Assembly: GCA_013400975.1 (NCBI GenBank)
Contig: WBMZ01014039.1
Span: 1-64,000 of the forward strand
DNA: 64,000 nucleotides
DNA from: Atrichornis clamosus
Taxonomy: Eukaryota > Chordata > Aves > Passeriformes > Menuridae
Reading direction: 5' to 3'
Part shown: positions 22,401 to 36,500 of the stretch, piece after piece
Layout of the letters: the number at the start of each line of letters is the position of its first letter
Position numbering within the stretch: position 1 is the first letter of the stretch
Notes under the pieces: model-generated
Databases searched by the model: none
Told to the model about the DNA's origin: nothing
The model's input: only the letters and a program-made list of their open reading frames with translations
Program-made: the position numbers and the translations under genes

Positions 22401-25400
22401 CCTGCCAACAAAAGCCACTGAAATGCCAGCAATAGGAAGACTGTACCATTCCCTGAATTAGCACTCATATGGAGGTGTCCTTCCCCAGAGAGCATCCTCA
22501 GCAGGTAAGACCCCACATGTAAAGCCCACACCATCCCAGGGCATGCACCAACCTTGGTGACTGGTGAAACTCTTTTTCTGCTCCAGTGCTCACCTCCTAC
22601 CCCTAAGTTTTTGAGGAAATGGAAAGTTCCACTTCAGCAAACCCGGCCAACCTTTCCACTGCATTCCCACACCACTTTTATTCCCCTATTTGGAAGGTGA
22701 CAGCTGCAGAAAGGTGCCCAAGGCATCCATCACACCCAGGCTTCCCATTAGCCACCTGGCCTTCCTGCCATTCACCTTCCTGCCCACCTAGCTTTCCTAG
22801 GAAACAGAGACCTTTGGAGAAAGCACGTGAAACTTGTGTGTGCAGAGCTATTTGCAAATGTCATCTGCCCATACACCCCAACTATGCAACAGGGGCTTAA
22901 ACCTTCCAGGCTTCTGTGAGGAAAAAAGGCTTCCCTGTTGCACAAAACCCTCTGAGCTGCTGCACACTGCTCGACATCAAAAAGACCAGCCCTGAAGCTC
23001 AGCTGAAGGGCCCCCCAGGTCAGCATTTTATTTCTTCATCTCCAAAACCACCTGTGGTATTTTTAATAACACCTATTGGTGTTAGAACCTTTCTTGCAAC
23101 TACTCGCTGTTGCAGTGCTGCATTTTTGAAGCAGGGAGCTGACAGAGTGGCTTTATTTCATCATGGTGCAGGATGTGGCTTTGGGCCATTGCCATTAACA
23201 GACTAAAAGAAAAAGCAAACACAAGATATTTAATCACCACAGACTTTTCATCAGACCACTCACATTTCAAGGCTAATTTTGTCAAGTGTTTCTGCCAATA
23301 GGCAGAAACATGCAGATAGGCATGTCTTTATCCTGGTCATCTTTGGAAGGTACCAAGTGACAAAATTATCCCAACTGAAGACAGAGCAGTTGGGCTCAGG
23401 ACTGGGATCAGCTGCTTCAGCCCACCAGAGCCGACAGGAAGAACGTAAAAACATACAGCTGGGAGGATTTAGGTGGTGGTGGTGGTATTTTTTTGTTTTC
23501 CCTTCAAATGAGGGATGGGATGAGGCATATCAGATTCCCAAGAGGATGTTGACACTTGGCAGTTGTATTTCACCATATTGCTTGTTCAGAAAATCCATCC
23601 CCAAAACCACAGAAGAAATCACCTGCTGCATTTAACATCATGAGTCAGCAGCAGCTTCTGATCAGGACAACACTAAGAATTGGATATTGGGGGCCAGGAG
23701 GGGTTCAGGCCTCAGTGCTAACGACTGGACCCACTTCTGCTCTTCTGGTAAACCAATAAAACCCAAGCCACAACTGTGGGTAGAAAGGGAGGAAGGAGGG
23801 AGGTGATGGACGCAAACTCAGAGATCCTGGGGGACCTACCAAGATGAAACCTAAGAGGATAATTCTATGTATTGCCTGCAGCTCTCCCCAGCTCTTCAGA
23901 ATTGCCCTGTCCAGCACTGCCTGCCATGTCCAGCAACTGTGGATTTACAAAGCCAGAGGGGGATAAAACCAAAGCTGCTAGAGCATGCAAATTAGGTACA
24001 TTAGCTGGTTTTGACTCATGTTTAAAAATGTTTTTAGAACCACACATGTCAGTTTTAATGCACGGTCCTTAAAGCCTTAAGAGGCAAAGGAACTGCTGTT
24101 TGCCAGTCCGAGGGTGTTGACTGCATGGGCTGTTTTGTTGCTGAGATACCAGACAATTCAAGCTGTGCATAGACTTCTTCAGATGCCACAGGACACAAGT
24201 GGCCATGAGATAATGTATTGGCTGTAGCACCAAATATTGCTTTTGAACATCTCTGTGGTCTCAGAATGCCAAAACCAAAAGACCATAAGCTGCTGCCAGC
24301 TGCCTATTGGAAGATTCGGCTCGAAGACAGAACTGAAGGTGTAGGTTGAGCAAGTTTGGAACAGAGAGAAAATGTCAAGCAAACAAACCAGCTACCTTAA
24401 GCCTTTAATCCTTATGTGGGAAAAAAGGAAAAGCTGAGAAAGACAAAGTATTTTTTTGCAGTAGCAGTATCTAACAACTAATAAATGAAATATTACAGAA
24501 CCCTGTAAGAATTTTACTCATATGTTCCATTAAGGGAATATTTTCAATTGCTTCCACTACTTTTCCATCACACTGCTAAAGAACAAGAGCACTGAACAAA
24601 TATAGCTGCAAGATCCCAACACCTAGGTTTCACCAGGTGCACTATATACCTATTTAACAGCATAGCCAATGACAAAAATGTGACTAAAGTCACCTTGTGT
24701 GGCTGACCAAACTAAGTCAGCTTTTCTAATGCACCTTTATTTTTGAACATCACTGGTCTCTAGACAATTTTTTCTCTAAGTTATACTGCTCTTTAGAGTC
24801 ATTTTAACATGCAGCTCATCAACATATATACTAGAGATAATAACACTGGGGACTGCTCAAACAGGGACATTTTAACAGCACCCAATACCCATAGAGCAAT
24901 CACACATCTATGTACAGCTTGTAAGTGTGAGGAGATGGGAGGAAGTTTTTGCTGTTCTAAGGGGGTGACTAAAGACCACATGGTATGTTGTAGCAATTCT
25001 AAAATGCCACTAGGCATTTAGGTTTACTTATCCAAGATCCAGTCTATGATGCCTAAAAGCAGAAACACAAACACTCTTTTAGGATGTTTAGGTCAAAATA
25101 GTTATAGGAGGAAGGATATGGGGGAGGGCAGAAGAGGAGAAAGGGAAAACTGAAGATGTACCTTGGAAAGAAACCATTCCTTTAAGTAAAAATATTGATT
25201 AAGAGAAACCCAAACCAACCTTATTTTACCACTTATATACCAGAATCATGAAACACTTCCTTTTAGCAAAAAAGTGCATAAGAATGGTAAAAGCCTCAAC
25301 TCTTCCTATTATTCAGAAATATCTCACACATGTGCATTGACTTTGTTACTGTAATTTGACCATCATGTACTTGGGAAACACAGCAACTTAAGCTTTCAAA

Positions 25401-28400
25401 AGCAGGACACCTAGATACACATATAGCAGAAGCAATGAAGGACAGAAGAGATAGTTTCTTGGTTTTCTTTTGATATACTTTGGTTCTTAGGAGAGGATTT
25501 TTAGACTTTTCCACGTGAACCAGGTACATTAAAAGACTGATCATACTTTGATTTATGTAATTGATACTCTATTAGTCTGCAATAGGCTGTTCTAGTATAT
25601 TTGATAAAGAGGCTAATGGCAACACTCTTAGAAGAGGATTCTCAGTGTTGTTTTAATATCTGAGTTTGAGGATATAGGAAGATTGGGTTGTCCAGTTGTT
25701 TGGGATTTTTTAATTAAACTAGTCAATTCCCAGTTCCTTTTCCTCTCCCTTGATCACTCCAGTTTATTAGTATTTAAAATTTTGGTAAAAGACAAATTAA
25801 AAAGGCAAATTAAAAAGAAAAACTAACATCATCTCTCTCCCTTTCAAGTGCTGGTAACAAAATTCCATCAGTTTTATCAGCATTTCCCTTTGATTCCTTT
25901 CCTCCCTCCTGCTCAGTTATCTTTTAGTGAGTTGAAGAAAGAGAGGGAAAGGTATTGCCATCTTGAAAGAAATGCAGAATCTGTGCAGGAAAGTGAAGAG
26001 TTTTATTGTAGCCCATTACACTTAAAAATGAAAGTACAATGAAATATGAAAAGCAGCATTTTACTCAGTTTTCATACAGTCTTACTCTCCCTTTCACCAC
26101 ACTGGAAGGAAAAAAAATTAAGCAATCTACAAGAACCAGAAGCAAAGTGTGGAAATCCACAGTTTTGGTTCTAAATGCAAAGCAGGAAGTCCTATGTTCT
26201 AGTCCAAAAAAACCCCCAACCTTATTTTGAAGCCAAATGAGAAGTTCTATTTCAAGAAGTCTCATGAGTAACAACAAAAGAAGAACCTTGTTTTCAGTCA
26301 GAGTTCACCCTGAGTACAGAAAAATCTCTATGCATCAATGAAAAGACCACAGTTCACAAAAAAATACATGCACTTTTCAAAACACAAACTGAAGGCACCC
26401 ACAGAAATACTAACAAACTGCAGAGGACTCTTAATCTACTAATTTTGCTTATTTACGTTCCTCCTGTAGTCTCCTACAGTTTTAAAAGGTATGAACTGAA
26501 AAGGAACAACCAAAACACCCAACCCATCCCCATCCCACTGCCCTCCTGAAAAGCTTCCACTCTCCTTAAATGTTTCTGGCTCCTGCCAAAAAGATTATTT
26601 AAAGAATTTTTTTCTGGCTTTCACCATTGCCCAAGCCTGAACTCAGAACAAATGGAGGCACATTACAAACAGTAAAACACAATAATCAAGAGTCCTGTGA
26701 AGCAAATTAGGGGAAAAAATAATTGGTATTTAGCATTTGTAGTAAAGTGAATCTAAGCCAAAGACAGAAGCAGTACTACTGCACTGAAGAATATACAATA
26801 TTGTGAGAAGAAATGAAAATAAAAACTTTGTCTAAAACATCTGACAGTAAACATTAGTTCATTAGATACCTCAGAGGCCTTAACTAGTTTTCTCCTCTTT
26901 ATGCACATACTTTGAATAAATTTTACTATATAAACTGTTCTTTTACTGAAATACATTTGCAATAGACCTTTAACACTTTGTTAACTATTCTTTCAAGTAA
27001 AGAGCAAAGACAGCACATTGCAAAGAACAGCACCAAAATAACTACACTTAGCAATAAAGTAATATTAACTTACCCTTCAGTAGAAAGCTGTATGGCAGGG
27101 AAAGTAAACAGCTCTTTGAAAAAAAAACTGCTAGAGACATATTAAGCCCAAACTACCTCCATATGTGGTGTTTGTTGGATTATAAAAAGTATAACACCTG
27201 TGGCTGAAAGCTTGTTGGGGTTATTATTTTTTCAGCATATGTGTGTGGTTTGGTTTGTCCTGTTTTCTTTTAAACTTTATTTTAAAATGGGAAGTAGGAG
27301 TGCTGTGTCTACGTGGGTATTTTTATGGGTACATGGTTAATCAACATTGCCAAAAATTTGACCCTGACTGTAGTAAGCATGTAGTCAGTGTTCCAGGGGA
27401 GGGAAAACTGCTCAGTTGAAGATGTGGCAAGTCAAACATGAATTTAAGAGGATATTTATATTAGATTAGATTATACAAATGTTTCAGTAATTGAAGATTA
27501 TAAATATAGACCTTACCCACAATGGTTTATTTTGCTGTCCTTTAGGCTATGAAAAAAAGACTAGTTCATATTATAAGTAAAAAATAAACTGATGTTGATG
27601 TAGCAATTGCTGAGGGCATAGTAGAAGTGTGATATAAATAGTTAAGAGGGTTAAAGTTAGAGGAAGCATGACACATGTAGGTCTACTCTTCTGTTTTCTC
27701 CCTTTTGATTAGTAGTTGCTTGCACAAGGCTGGCTCACTCTTCTTTTGTGCCAGTATTCAGTATCCATGCCTCTTCACTTCCATGCCTTCTGAGTAACTA
27801 GGCTGGCCTCATCATCTCTGACAGGGCTGTAGTTTCTTTTTAATACATTATTCTCTTGGGCATGATCTTCTCACTGTTGCCAAAAAGCAGAGACACCTAC
27901 ATACCCTTGAAATGTGTCTTTGGAAGCACTACCTATGAGATTAGAGATTCCATCAATATAGTCTGGTACAAACATAAGAGCTTTTCCATAAATACATTGA
28001 CTAGCATCCTCTACCTGAGGATGGGTGGGCAGCCATACCCTGGACTGGGCACAAGGAAAAATGACAAGGTCATAGACCTGGTAAAACAGTTTCATTTTAT
28101 TAAAAAGCAACCCTTCTTTGGTAAGGTGGACAAGTTTCTGTTGTTTGGTTTTATGGGGTGGTTTTTTTCTCTTTTCCTGTGCCCTTGAGTATTTTGGGGT
28201 TAGTGAGCTCTGAAAGCAAAAATAAGCAGCGACAAACAGCAACTATCAAGAAAGCAGGCTGAGCAAACAGTGGGTTCTTACCATGAGTTGTCCTTCCTCA
28301 ATGACACACCAGATTTCAGTGATCCTGTCAGCTTGCATGAGACAGGAAATGCCTGTCAGAAACTGATTTCCACTGGTTGACTTAAATAGACACCACGATG

Positions 28401-28576
28401 CAATGTCTGACAACCTGCTGCTCCTGCAAGGCTGTGTTTTCTTTGGGATAAGCAATGCAAGGCAACAGAGCTTCAGGCTCATGAGCTCAGCTACAGTATA
28501 AGTAAGCACAACTGAAGAGAAACTTTAGCTCCGCATTTATTTTTAGACTGAATAGATCGGAATAAAAATTAAGGAT
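19424..28576. other. intergenic region between FBXO48 and PLEK (tail to tail)
   Basis: I found no exon with splice signals or recognisable protein in these 9 kb. There are small open frames up to about 120 codons and low-complexity stretches, for example a GGT run at 23474-23487. One exon-like segment near the right end (28282-28425) is listed separately. The left part must include the FBXO48 3' untranslated region. Confidence 0.55.
28282..28425 (-). other. exon-like open segment next to a solo LTR
   Basis: On the minus strand an open frame runs through GCAG-type acceptors to a consensus donor CTCATG|GTAAGAAC at 28282. It encodes an unrecognised stretch including LMQADRITEIWCVIEEGQLM. It lies 150 bp on the 3' side of the solo LTR, which has the same orientation, so it could be an exon of an LTR-driven transcript, or chance. 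Confidence 0.25.
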
Positions 28577-29230
28577 TGTCACTAGCGTCTTTTCTGGAGG
28601 CAGGAAGGGTGTGAGGGGGCGAGGTCCAGGCGCAGCGACCTTCCAGGAAGCGTCCCTTGTTGAGCCACTCCTGCAGGATACACAAATCCCTTTGCACACA
28701 CCAGGCACTCCCTGCAAGGTGTGTGCAGGCAGGCACACACATGATCCAAGCAACCAGCGGAGACAAGGAGGCAGGAGGGGCCCTTCGTTTAGCATTCCGA
28801 GGTTTAATGGGGGTCCACACTCAAAAGGTTCCAGTGACAAAGAACCCCCAGATAGCTCGTGCACAAGGTTTTATACAGCGGTAGAAAGGAGTGGAGAGAG
28901 CATCAGGGTCCAATGAGGTGAGGGTCCAGGGGCGGAGATAAGGTGGGGTGACAGGGTTACAACCGATAGCGGAAGGAGAGGGGAGGAGAAAGGGAGCCGG
29001 AGCCCATGGGGAACCAAACAAGGGAGAACTTTCCAGAACTGGCGTAAAGGTTTGCAAATGATTGACAGAAGGATTAACACAATGGGGTGTACACCAACCG
29101 GGANACAATGGGGTCCAACCGGGAGATAAACCATTACATGAACGTAGGGGGAGAACTATAAGGCAAAACCACAGGATACACCAAAGGGGGAGAAAACCCT
29201 AAAACAATGACAGTTTCAACCACTACAACA
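28577..29230 (-). mobile_element. solo LTR of a class II-type endogenous retrovirus, with target duplication
   Basis: Exactly bounded: the plus strand reads AAGGAT|TGTCACTAG ... CACTACAACA|AAGGAT, so a 654-bp element with TG...CA ends is flanked by a perfect 6-bp duplication. In minus orientation it has a TATAAAA box (28869-28875) followed about 60 bp later by a polyadenylation hexamer ATTAAA (28803-28808), the correct order for U3-R. Six-base duplications are usual for class II (alpha/beta-like) retroviruses. No internal genes remain, as expected after LTR-LTR recombination. One base is unresolved (29103). Confidence 0.9.
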
Positions 29231-29961
29231 AAGGATAAGGTACCTTATTAAATCAAAGAACAGTGTTTTAAAAGTGTTGAAGTTTACTTGCACTCGAACA
29301 TCACTGTGTACCAGGAACAGTCTACATGCAGAATCTGACATTAACTTGACTTTCAATTCTTCCTTAGAGTTCAAGACTTAGAAGTTTGTTTGATATGCAG
29401 TCAGACAAAAATACAAGGATTGATCAGGTGAACTGACCCTTGCAAGGTAATATTTATTTCAGTTACAAGCACAAGATTTCTCTTGCACCTGTAGCTGAAT
29501 TACTGTGCTTGTAACTAAGGCACAGAATCAAGGACTGAGTATGTTGCTGAAGGTTAAAGAGGAAGACTTAAACCCACTTCAGTCAATAGTTCACATAGCC
29601 AACCCATGGATCTTTTCCCTTCTCCTGCAAGATTCTTAATTCAAATACAGTACAGTACCTGACATCTCAGCAACTCCTTTGGAGACCTAAATAAAGGGAA
29701 ATGATGGTCCCAGTGCAGATTCTTGTGGAGAAATTTATCAAGGGTTAAAATTGGATGATATAGAGTTTGAAGTGAGATTGCCTTGTGTTTGAATTACTGT
29801 GGGAATAGACTTTTCCTCATACTGCTATCATGGACTTCTACTTGGTTCCACATGGTGTTTCCACAGTTGTCTGCATTCTTCCCTCCCTTAATGCTGAGAG
29901 ATTATAAAGAAGTGGATGAGGTTTCCAAATGAATCGACTTCTTTCCTTAAATCTATGGCTT

Positions 29962-29967
29962 TATTTG
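29962..29967 (-). terminator. PLEK: candidate PLEK polyadenylation signal
   Basis: AATAAA on the minus strand, about 440 bp past the PLEK stop codon. It is the first canonical hexamer I noticed downstream. Confidence 0.45.
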
Positions 29968-30406
29968 TATAGATGAACAAGCAGCAACAAGATTCAGTAA
30001 AGAAGAAAGTGTAAAAAGCTTGTTTGGAGAAGACTGAGATATATGAAAATCCTGAAACACATCACAGGCTGAAGGAGGGTCATTAATTGAGCTCTTCTCT
30101 GCCATTGACATGACTCTGTCCCCTGTTAATGGTGGCAACCTTCTCAAGGTAGACTGATTACTCTAAGCAACACACACTAATATGGCATGTTCTATGTTAT
30201 AATTTAGTAAAATATTATCATAACACAAGAGGGAAAATGTTAGTTTGTTAGTGCCCACTATAGAATTGAAACTTCCAACCAGTCCTCATACCCAATCCAC
30301 AAACCATTTTGGATGATAACTGCTTTCTCTCAGTGAAATGCTAAAATTCCTGTTCTGTTTTGAGTAACTAATTTCATTTGTCTGTCTTCTTGCTGGCAGA
30401 TCATCT

Positions 30407-30546
30407 TCATTTGCCAGTCCTAGCAACTGACTGGATTGCTTTGATCCACTCTGTACGCTCTGTGGATGAGGCTGCTTGCAAATAATAGTGGATTTCATTT
30501 GCTGTGATGATTTCAAAGAGGATGTTGTCAACATCGTACTTCTTGG
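30407..30546 (-). CDS. PLEK: PLEK exon 9 (end of PH2, stop)
   Basis: Acceptor TTCTTCCCTGTAG; 45 codons and TGA at 30409-30407. Encodes KKYDVDNILFEIITANEIHY and the final PH helix TERTEWIKAIQ, ending ARTGK. Confidence 0.96.
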
Positions 30547-33500
30547 CTACAGGGAAGAAATAAGAAAGTCAGCTATGAGAGAATAAAGTCTTGTACTTGA
30601 AATATTTCCTCCTTTACACACTGTAAGGGGATCTCCTTTCTTTCTACAGCTGAGCCTGATCAGGTCTTCACAATATTGGGTCCAAGATTGCAGGACTGGG
30701 TGCAACAGATGGATCTCTCAGGGACACCAACCATGAATTCTACACATTTCCTCTTCAGGAATCTCTGGTTAGTTGGTCTCAAATCATGGAAGGATCTGCA
30801 ATCCTGCAGACAGATCATATTTCCCAAACTCTCCTATGTCTTGCCAGCTACAAAAATAGAATGTTTGAGTTCATGTCACATCCATCTGTTTCTTTTCTGA
30901 GATGCCAACAAACTTTCTTACTGGATATGATAGCTAGCCTCTCCCATGGAGAGGAGAATGCATGAAATGCAGCAAACATTGCAGCAACATATAACCATTG
31001 CTGTTTCCACAACTTCTAGTTTTGGGAGGGAAGAGAAGGTGGACAGTAATAATTTGTTGGTATAACCATTTCTAACAAAAAGCTTCTAACCCAAATTTAT
31101 TAACTAAAGAGATCAAACTCAGCTTACTTTGTCAAAAGGCCAGTTATCCTAACACAGCGATTGTGTCATCCTTTTGACCAGCCTTCCCTAAAGTACTGAC
31201 AAAACACAAGATTCTCTGTTCTCCTTTACCACAGTACCCTTCCCCAGTAATTCAGACAGCAAGAGAGAGACCAGTTACTAGAATTACTGAATCATTGTAC
31301 ATAGATTGCTTTGGAATAAAAACCACTTCTGATTTCATACAGATTGAAAGGGAGGTTTTGTACCAAAAACTTATTACAGAGTTCATTCAATATGGTTCCT
31401 TACAGTCTGGCATATCTTCCACTGCTGTCACCACGCAGCCTCTCAAGTGAATTGCTCCCAGTGGTTCTTCTCCCTGGGGAGGACATGAAATCAAAATGAA
31501 TACAACATTTCTGAAACTGTTCACATTTTAATATATGGCTACAGTTCCAGAATGGAAACAAAAGCATTTGATTACTTAGTACGTCACCTGAGAAAACAAG
31601 GGATCTTCAGTCTGTGTGTGACATGGAGGGTTAAGGGTATGGTAGGGGAAAGACTTAAAAATAAATAGGGAATCTCTTTTGTGATTTAAAATTCAGGGTC
31701 TGAAGAGTATTTGGCATGGCAATGGGCCCATTAGAATTACGCAAGAAATGGAACACCATGTCTCAGCCTGGCACAGCAAATATCTCAGCTATAAACTCCA
31801 AAATTGCTGTATTATGTTCATTTGCACTTACGACCTAATTTGTTTCAATCAAGTGAGAACACACATTAATTTTAATTAATCACAGAAAAGAGGTGAAAAT
31901 ACAGTTTGGTGTTACTTGTTCCCAGGTCTGGGTGGCACTTGCCACCCTGACTCGGCAGCCCCAGAAACCATCCTTCATTCTGCTTTTCCAGAGGATGGCT
32001 AGGCCATGTGGGCACAAACAGTCCCACTGTTCTGCCTGGTCTTCCCTGTCACATTCTCATGCAAATGCTCCATTCAGATACTTCCACAGGCAGTGGATTC
32101 AAAACAAGAACAAAAATAAGCCAAATCTCTCTTACTCCAGCAGGATCATAATAGTGAAGATATGCAGGATCATCTCTTAAAACAAACTTTCTCACTTTCC
32201 AGTTCTTCCTCCGATGTCCCTAGGAAAATTCAAAAACAGGAATGTCATGGAACTGCTTTGCTTGCATGCAAATCTTACCCACACGTGAGAGAATAGGCAA
32301 ATACAGAAGGGAAAAAAGCTGAATATGGTGGACAGGAAATACTCACTGGAGTAGGACTTTAACATGCCTTTTCTACATTCCAATCTTTTGCACAACTGGA
32401 CAATCAAATTGTTTTCTCTTTTTATTTTTCTTGTACAAAGCAGAAGAGCTTCAACCTGGGAGATTCCCCTAAACATATCATATAGTCTGCTAGTTGTGAC
32501 ATTCACATGAGATCTGTGAGAACTGAGTTTAACTGCTTGCTAGAAAACACATCTGTAAAGTGCCTTGCTGGGAGGTCCCTTAAACTAGTGACAAGAATGA
32601 GCTGAAAGTCCTTCTGTCCCTGCAAAGATAACAAGAAAAAAATGCTTATCTGGCTTAAGCACCCTGGAGGGCTTGTGGCTGAGAAGTTCAGGCAGAAGTA
32701 TCACCACCTTCTGCTATGCAGTAGGTGCCTCATTGCCTGTTTTCAAGACTGAAAAGGGTGGGTGTGGAAAGTCTAGATCTGCTGAAAGCATTTGCAGCAG
32801 AAGCAGTGACCCTTCCAAACAATGACCCACAACTCACTGAGGGTGACCAAAAGCAGACTAACACTGGTGGAAGCTTGTTATGAATCACTTCCTCTGGCAT
32901 TTCAAAATACTAGTTTCTCAATTAGCTACTTTTTGCAAGGAAGCTCTTACTAACTAGGCTGATGTGAATGTGACAGGGTGAAAGAGCAGCAAGACTGGTT
33001 TTGCCTTCAGTTCTCTACTATCTGCTTGCAATGGCCTTGGAAACATGACATTCACTGTATGCTTAAAGTTTTGCTGGAAAGGAAGGTATCCAGTTATCTT
33101 CTGTCTTACAGATCAAACAGTTACTGAAACAACTCCTTTGCTCAGGAATGCTGAAAAAGCCTGTGAAAACTGGCAACTGAATCCAGTTGTATGTCCAGAG
33201 GGATATAGGAGTGGCAGCCTTTTTCCTTGAGTCCAGTTTTGCATTGTACCAATGACTTGTCACATCTTCTACATTAGGACTCTTTCCTAATTAAAGCTCT
33301 CAACTGTTTTATTTTGTGGCACGAGCAATAAACCTTGCAATATTTGTCAAGAGTTCTGCTGCCTTGCTGCAGCAAGTGTTCTTTGTGCAAAGGCAAGAGG
33401 GACAGAGATGAAACATGTCAAGTATGGAGATCATATAGGGTGTAGTTTCTCTCTTCTCTAAAGCTTTTAAGTGTAAAAGAGTAGTCTTGTACCCATGTAA

Positions 33501-36500
33501 CATCATCCTAGTGACAGGATGGAACATGGGCAATACTGACCTGTTTCAGCAAACATCCTTGTTTGACAATTGTGCCTCTGAATTCTTCTTTCAGGACCAC
33601 ATCATCATCACTGGAATATCCCTCACAGAAAAACCCACTGTCTGGCTGCAAGACCACAGGAGAAATGTTACAGAAGCTACACAGTTGCTGCATTCTTATG
33701 TGCATGTACCAACCTGGCTTCTTTTTGCTTCCCTCCACCCTGTTTTCTTTTCACGCAAAAAACCAAACCAACCAAACAAAACAAAACAAACAAAAAAACC
33801 CCAACAAAACACCCCCCTCCCCCCAAAACAAAAAAAACCCAAAAGCATTTAAACCTTTTACTGGAAAAATCTCCCAGTAAAGTTGAGCAGCTCTCCAAAT
33901 CACCATGGACACATTTCAGTGTGAGGTGGGACTACACATCTATGATACCAAGTCAGACACTGGCCTGCTGTGGCCTCCTCACATCATATTGGTATTGAAT
34001 CAAATCAGAAATGACCCAAAAGCAATTACAGCACATGTGGGCTGCTACAAGAAGCATCCCAGAAGGCTACAAGGCTTCTCAGGTAAAGTCTCCCTAGCAC
34101 AGACACATTTAGGAAAACAAATGAATAATGGGAGAGTCATTTTGCTGAAGCCAAGTGATTCTATGTGGTAAATATAAACAGAATTGTAATATCAATTTAC
34201 TTGTTTTCACTTGGCAGAAGGCATACTTTTTTGTTAGCGTAAGTCCATAAGCCAAATATCTTTCAAACAGTATTTGACTATGATTGTGATATTGTAAATT
34301 CTTCAAATCAATCCACTGAAGTAATAAATGGAAAAGGTTGGATATGACACCCAGAACAGGTTACTGAGGGATATTAAAACTTCTGCTTCTTTGCTCACAG
34401 GCAAGTTATGTGTGTGCACAGTCACACTGAGCCAGATTTGATGGCTATGCACAAAAATGGGTTTGTAGCCTGTGCTACTCTGTAAAGCTCTGTCATAATT
34501 ACTTACTCCTTTCCCTTCCACTGAATCCTCAGGGAAACAAATAGTTAAATTCTGGTCGCCGGTGCAATTACCAGGAACAAAGTCTAAGTTAAAAAGAACC
34601 CAGCTTGGTCTCAGCATTCATGTCACACTTAGGAGGGTGCCAGAAAAAAACCCTGTTACAACTGTTAAAGTGAGCCAGCTCATTCTGAATATCACAGGAG
34701 AAAGACAATCAAGATAGATTTCTCCATTTCTGTATAAACTTTCCTCCAGGATTTAAGAAGCCCAAAAGGAAGCATGAGAAAAGCAGAGCATCAATAAATC
34801 TGAGACAATAAACAAACCAAGAATACAATGCTCACGAAGTAATAGTAGGCATCACTGAGATCTAAGAAGGGGGTGTCTGACAGTCCTTCGGCAGCAGCCT
34901 TGGACGTGTCCCCAGCAGGCTGTAGGTAGCCTTCACTCAAGAGGGAAGAGGCAAGCAGGAGACCTTCTTTGCGATTTCGGATGGAGTTGCTGGACACCAG
35001 CCAGTCAATCACACAGGTTCCTGGTTACAAAGGAACAAGATATCAGCCACAAACCAAGATAGACATGAAGAAGCCTGAAAGTACACAGGAAACAAGCCTA
35101 CTCCATCTACTTGTCAATCTCCTGAGAAATGTTCTTAGTGACAACACAGGGAGCTAATGTGGAAAGGTTCCTGGTCATCCAGTGAGGCACAGCCTTTCCA
35201 ACTGATGGCAGGAGCCAGGACAACTCTCAAATACTGCTGCTGAGGGAGAAGAGAGCTGGGCGGGGATGCCAGGCTGAGCTGGGAAACCTCACAGACAGGT
35301 ACCGGGGAAGTGTGAAGGATAGCCGAGCCTGGAAAAGGCAGCCTTCCAGGCTGTGCTGCTGACATAATGCTGTTGGAAACAGGGTGACTTTCATAGAATC
35401 ACGTAATCGTTACGGTTGGAAAAGACCTCCAAGATCATCAGTCCAACCATTAACCCAGCACTGCCATGTGCACCACTAAACAATGTCCCCAAGTGCTACA
35501 TCTACACATTTTTGAGCCCCCACAGATTTGACTTGGAGAAAAACAGGAATTACAATGTGACACACTTCAGTGATGAAAAAATCAGAATGGGATAATTCTT
35601 CAGTACTTAAGTGTTTCACACAACAATCTACTTAAAAGATTTACTTCAGTCTTTCTGACACTGGTTAAATTTTGTCCTGCTCTCTCATTTACCTTGGCCA
35701 TAACTGAACACTTTTTCAAGATCCATCCTTTGAGCACCTTCTGGGTTGGTAAAGAAAATACCTGTTTTTTTTCTCAAACTCCTCTGTGCTCTACAGAGCT
35801 TAGAGCTGTTTTATCTCTCTTTAGTTTCTCAACTCTATACTCCCTTTTTTATACAGAAAAGAGGGACAAGAGCTCCTTACCTGTAAAGCAGTGATTGAAC
35901 ACTCTTTTATCTTTTTCCAGCTTTAACTCCTTTATTCCCTTTTCAGGATCCTTCATTGAGAGGTACAAAGCACTGTGCATAAAAAGAACCACAGAAACTG
36001 TTAGCAAATAAAAAGGTTTTGCCAGTTTGTATGATAATGTCATTTCATTCATGGGGGCTTCATGTCGGCACCTAGCTCTCTGCAGAGCTGTACCATGGCT
36101 TAGTTACATCTCCTGCATCTCCGGAAAAATTCAAGTTGCAGTCTGGAGGTTTCGCTACATCACCATCACAGGTGTAGGAGCAGAGGGTGGAGTGCACAAA
36201 GGGCTCACCACATCCCCCTGTTTTGAGAACACGATGGCTTGTGGTGACTGCAGCGTGACGAGAGGAACACCCACTGCTGAGGGGCACCTTCACAGGGCCC
36301 CACAGCCCCAGAAGGAGGGTTCACTGCTGTGCTCTGCGTTCACCCAAAGGTCCTGGGCTGAGCAGAACAGCTGTCCCTGTGGCATCCCCAAAGCCTGCAT
36401 GCTCTCAGAGGATTTTGGCCCTGTGCAGTTTTACTGTCTTATAAGGAACACTGCAGGCTCATTTGTATCTTGGTATTTACTGCTCAGAGGCAAAAAATAT

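Noticed and set aside
33757..33845. A/C-rich tract in the PLEK region resembling a structured repeat
   Set aside because: Simple low-complexity CAAA/CCAAA sequence, common in bird DNA; no array structure.
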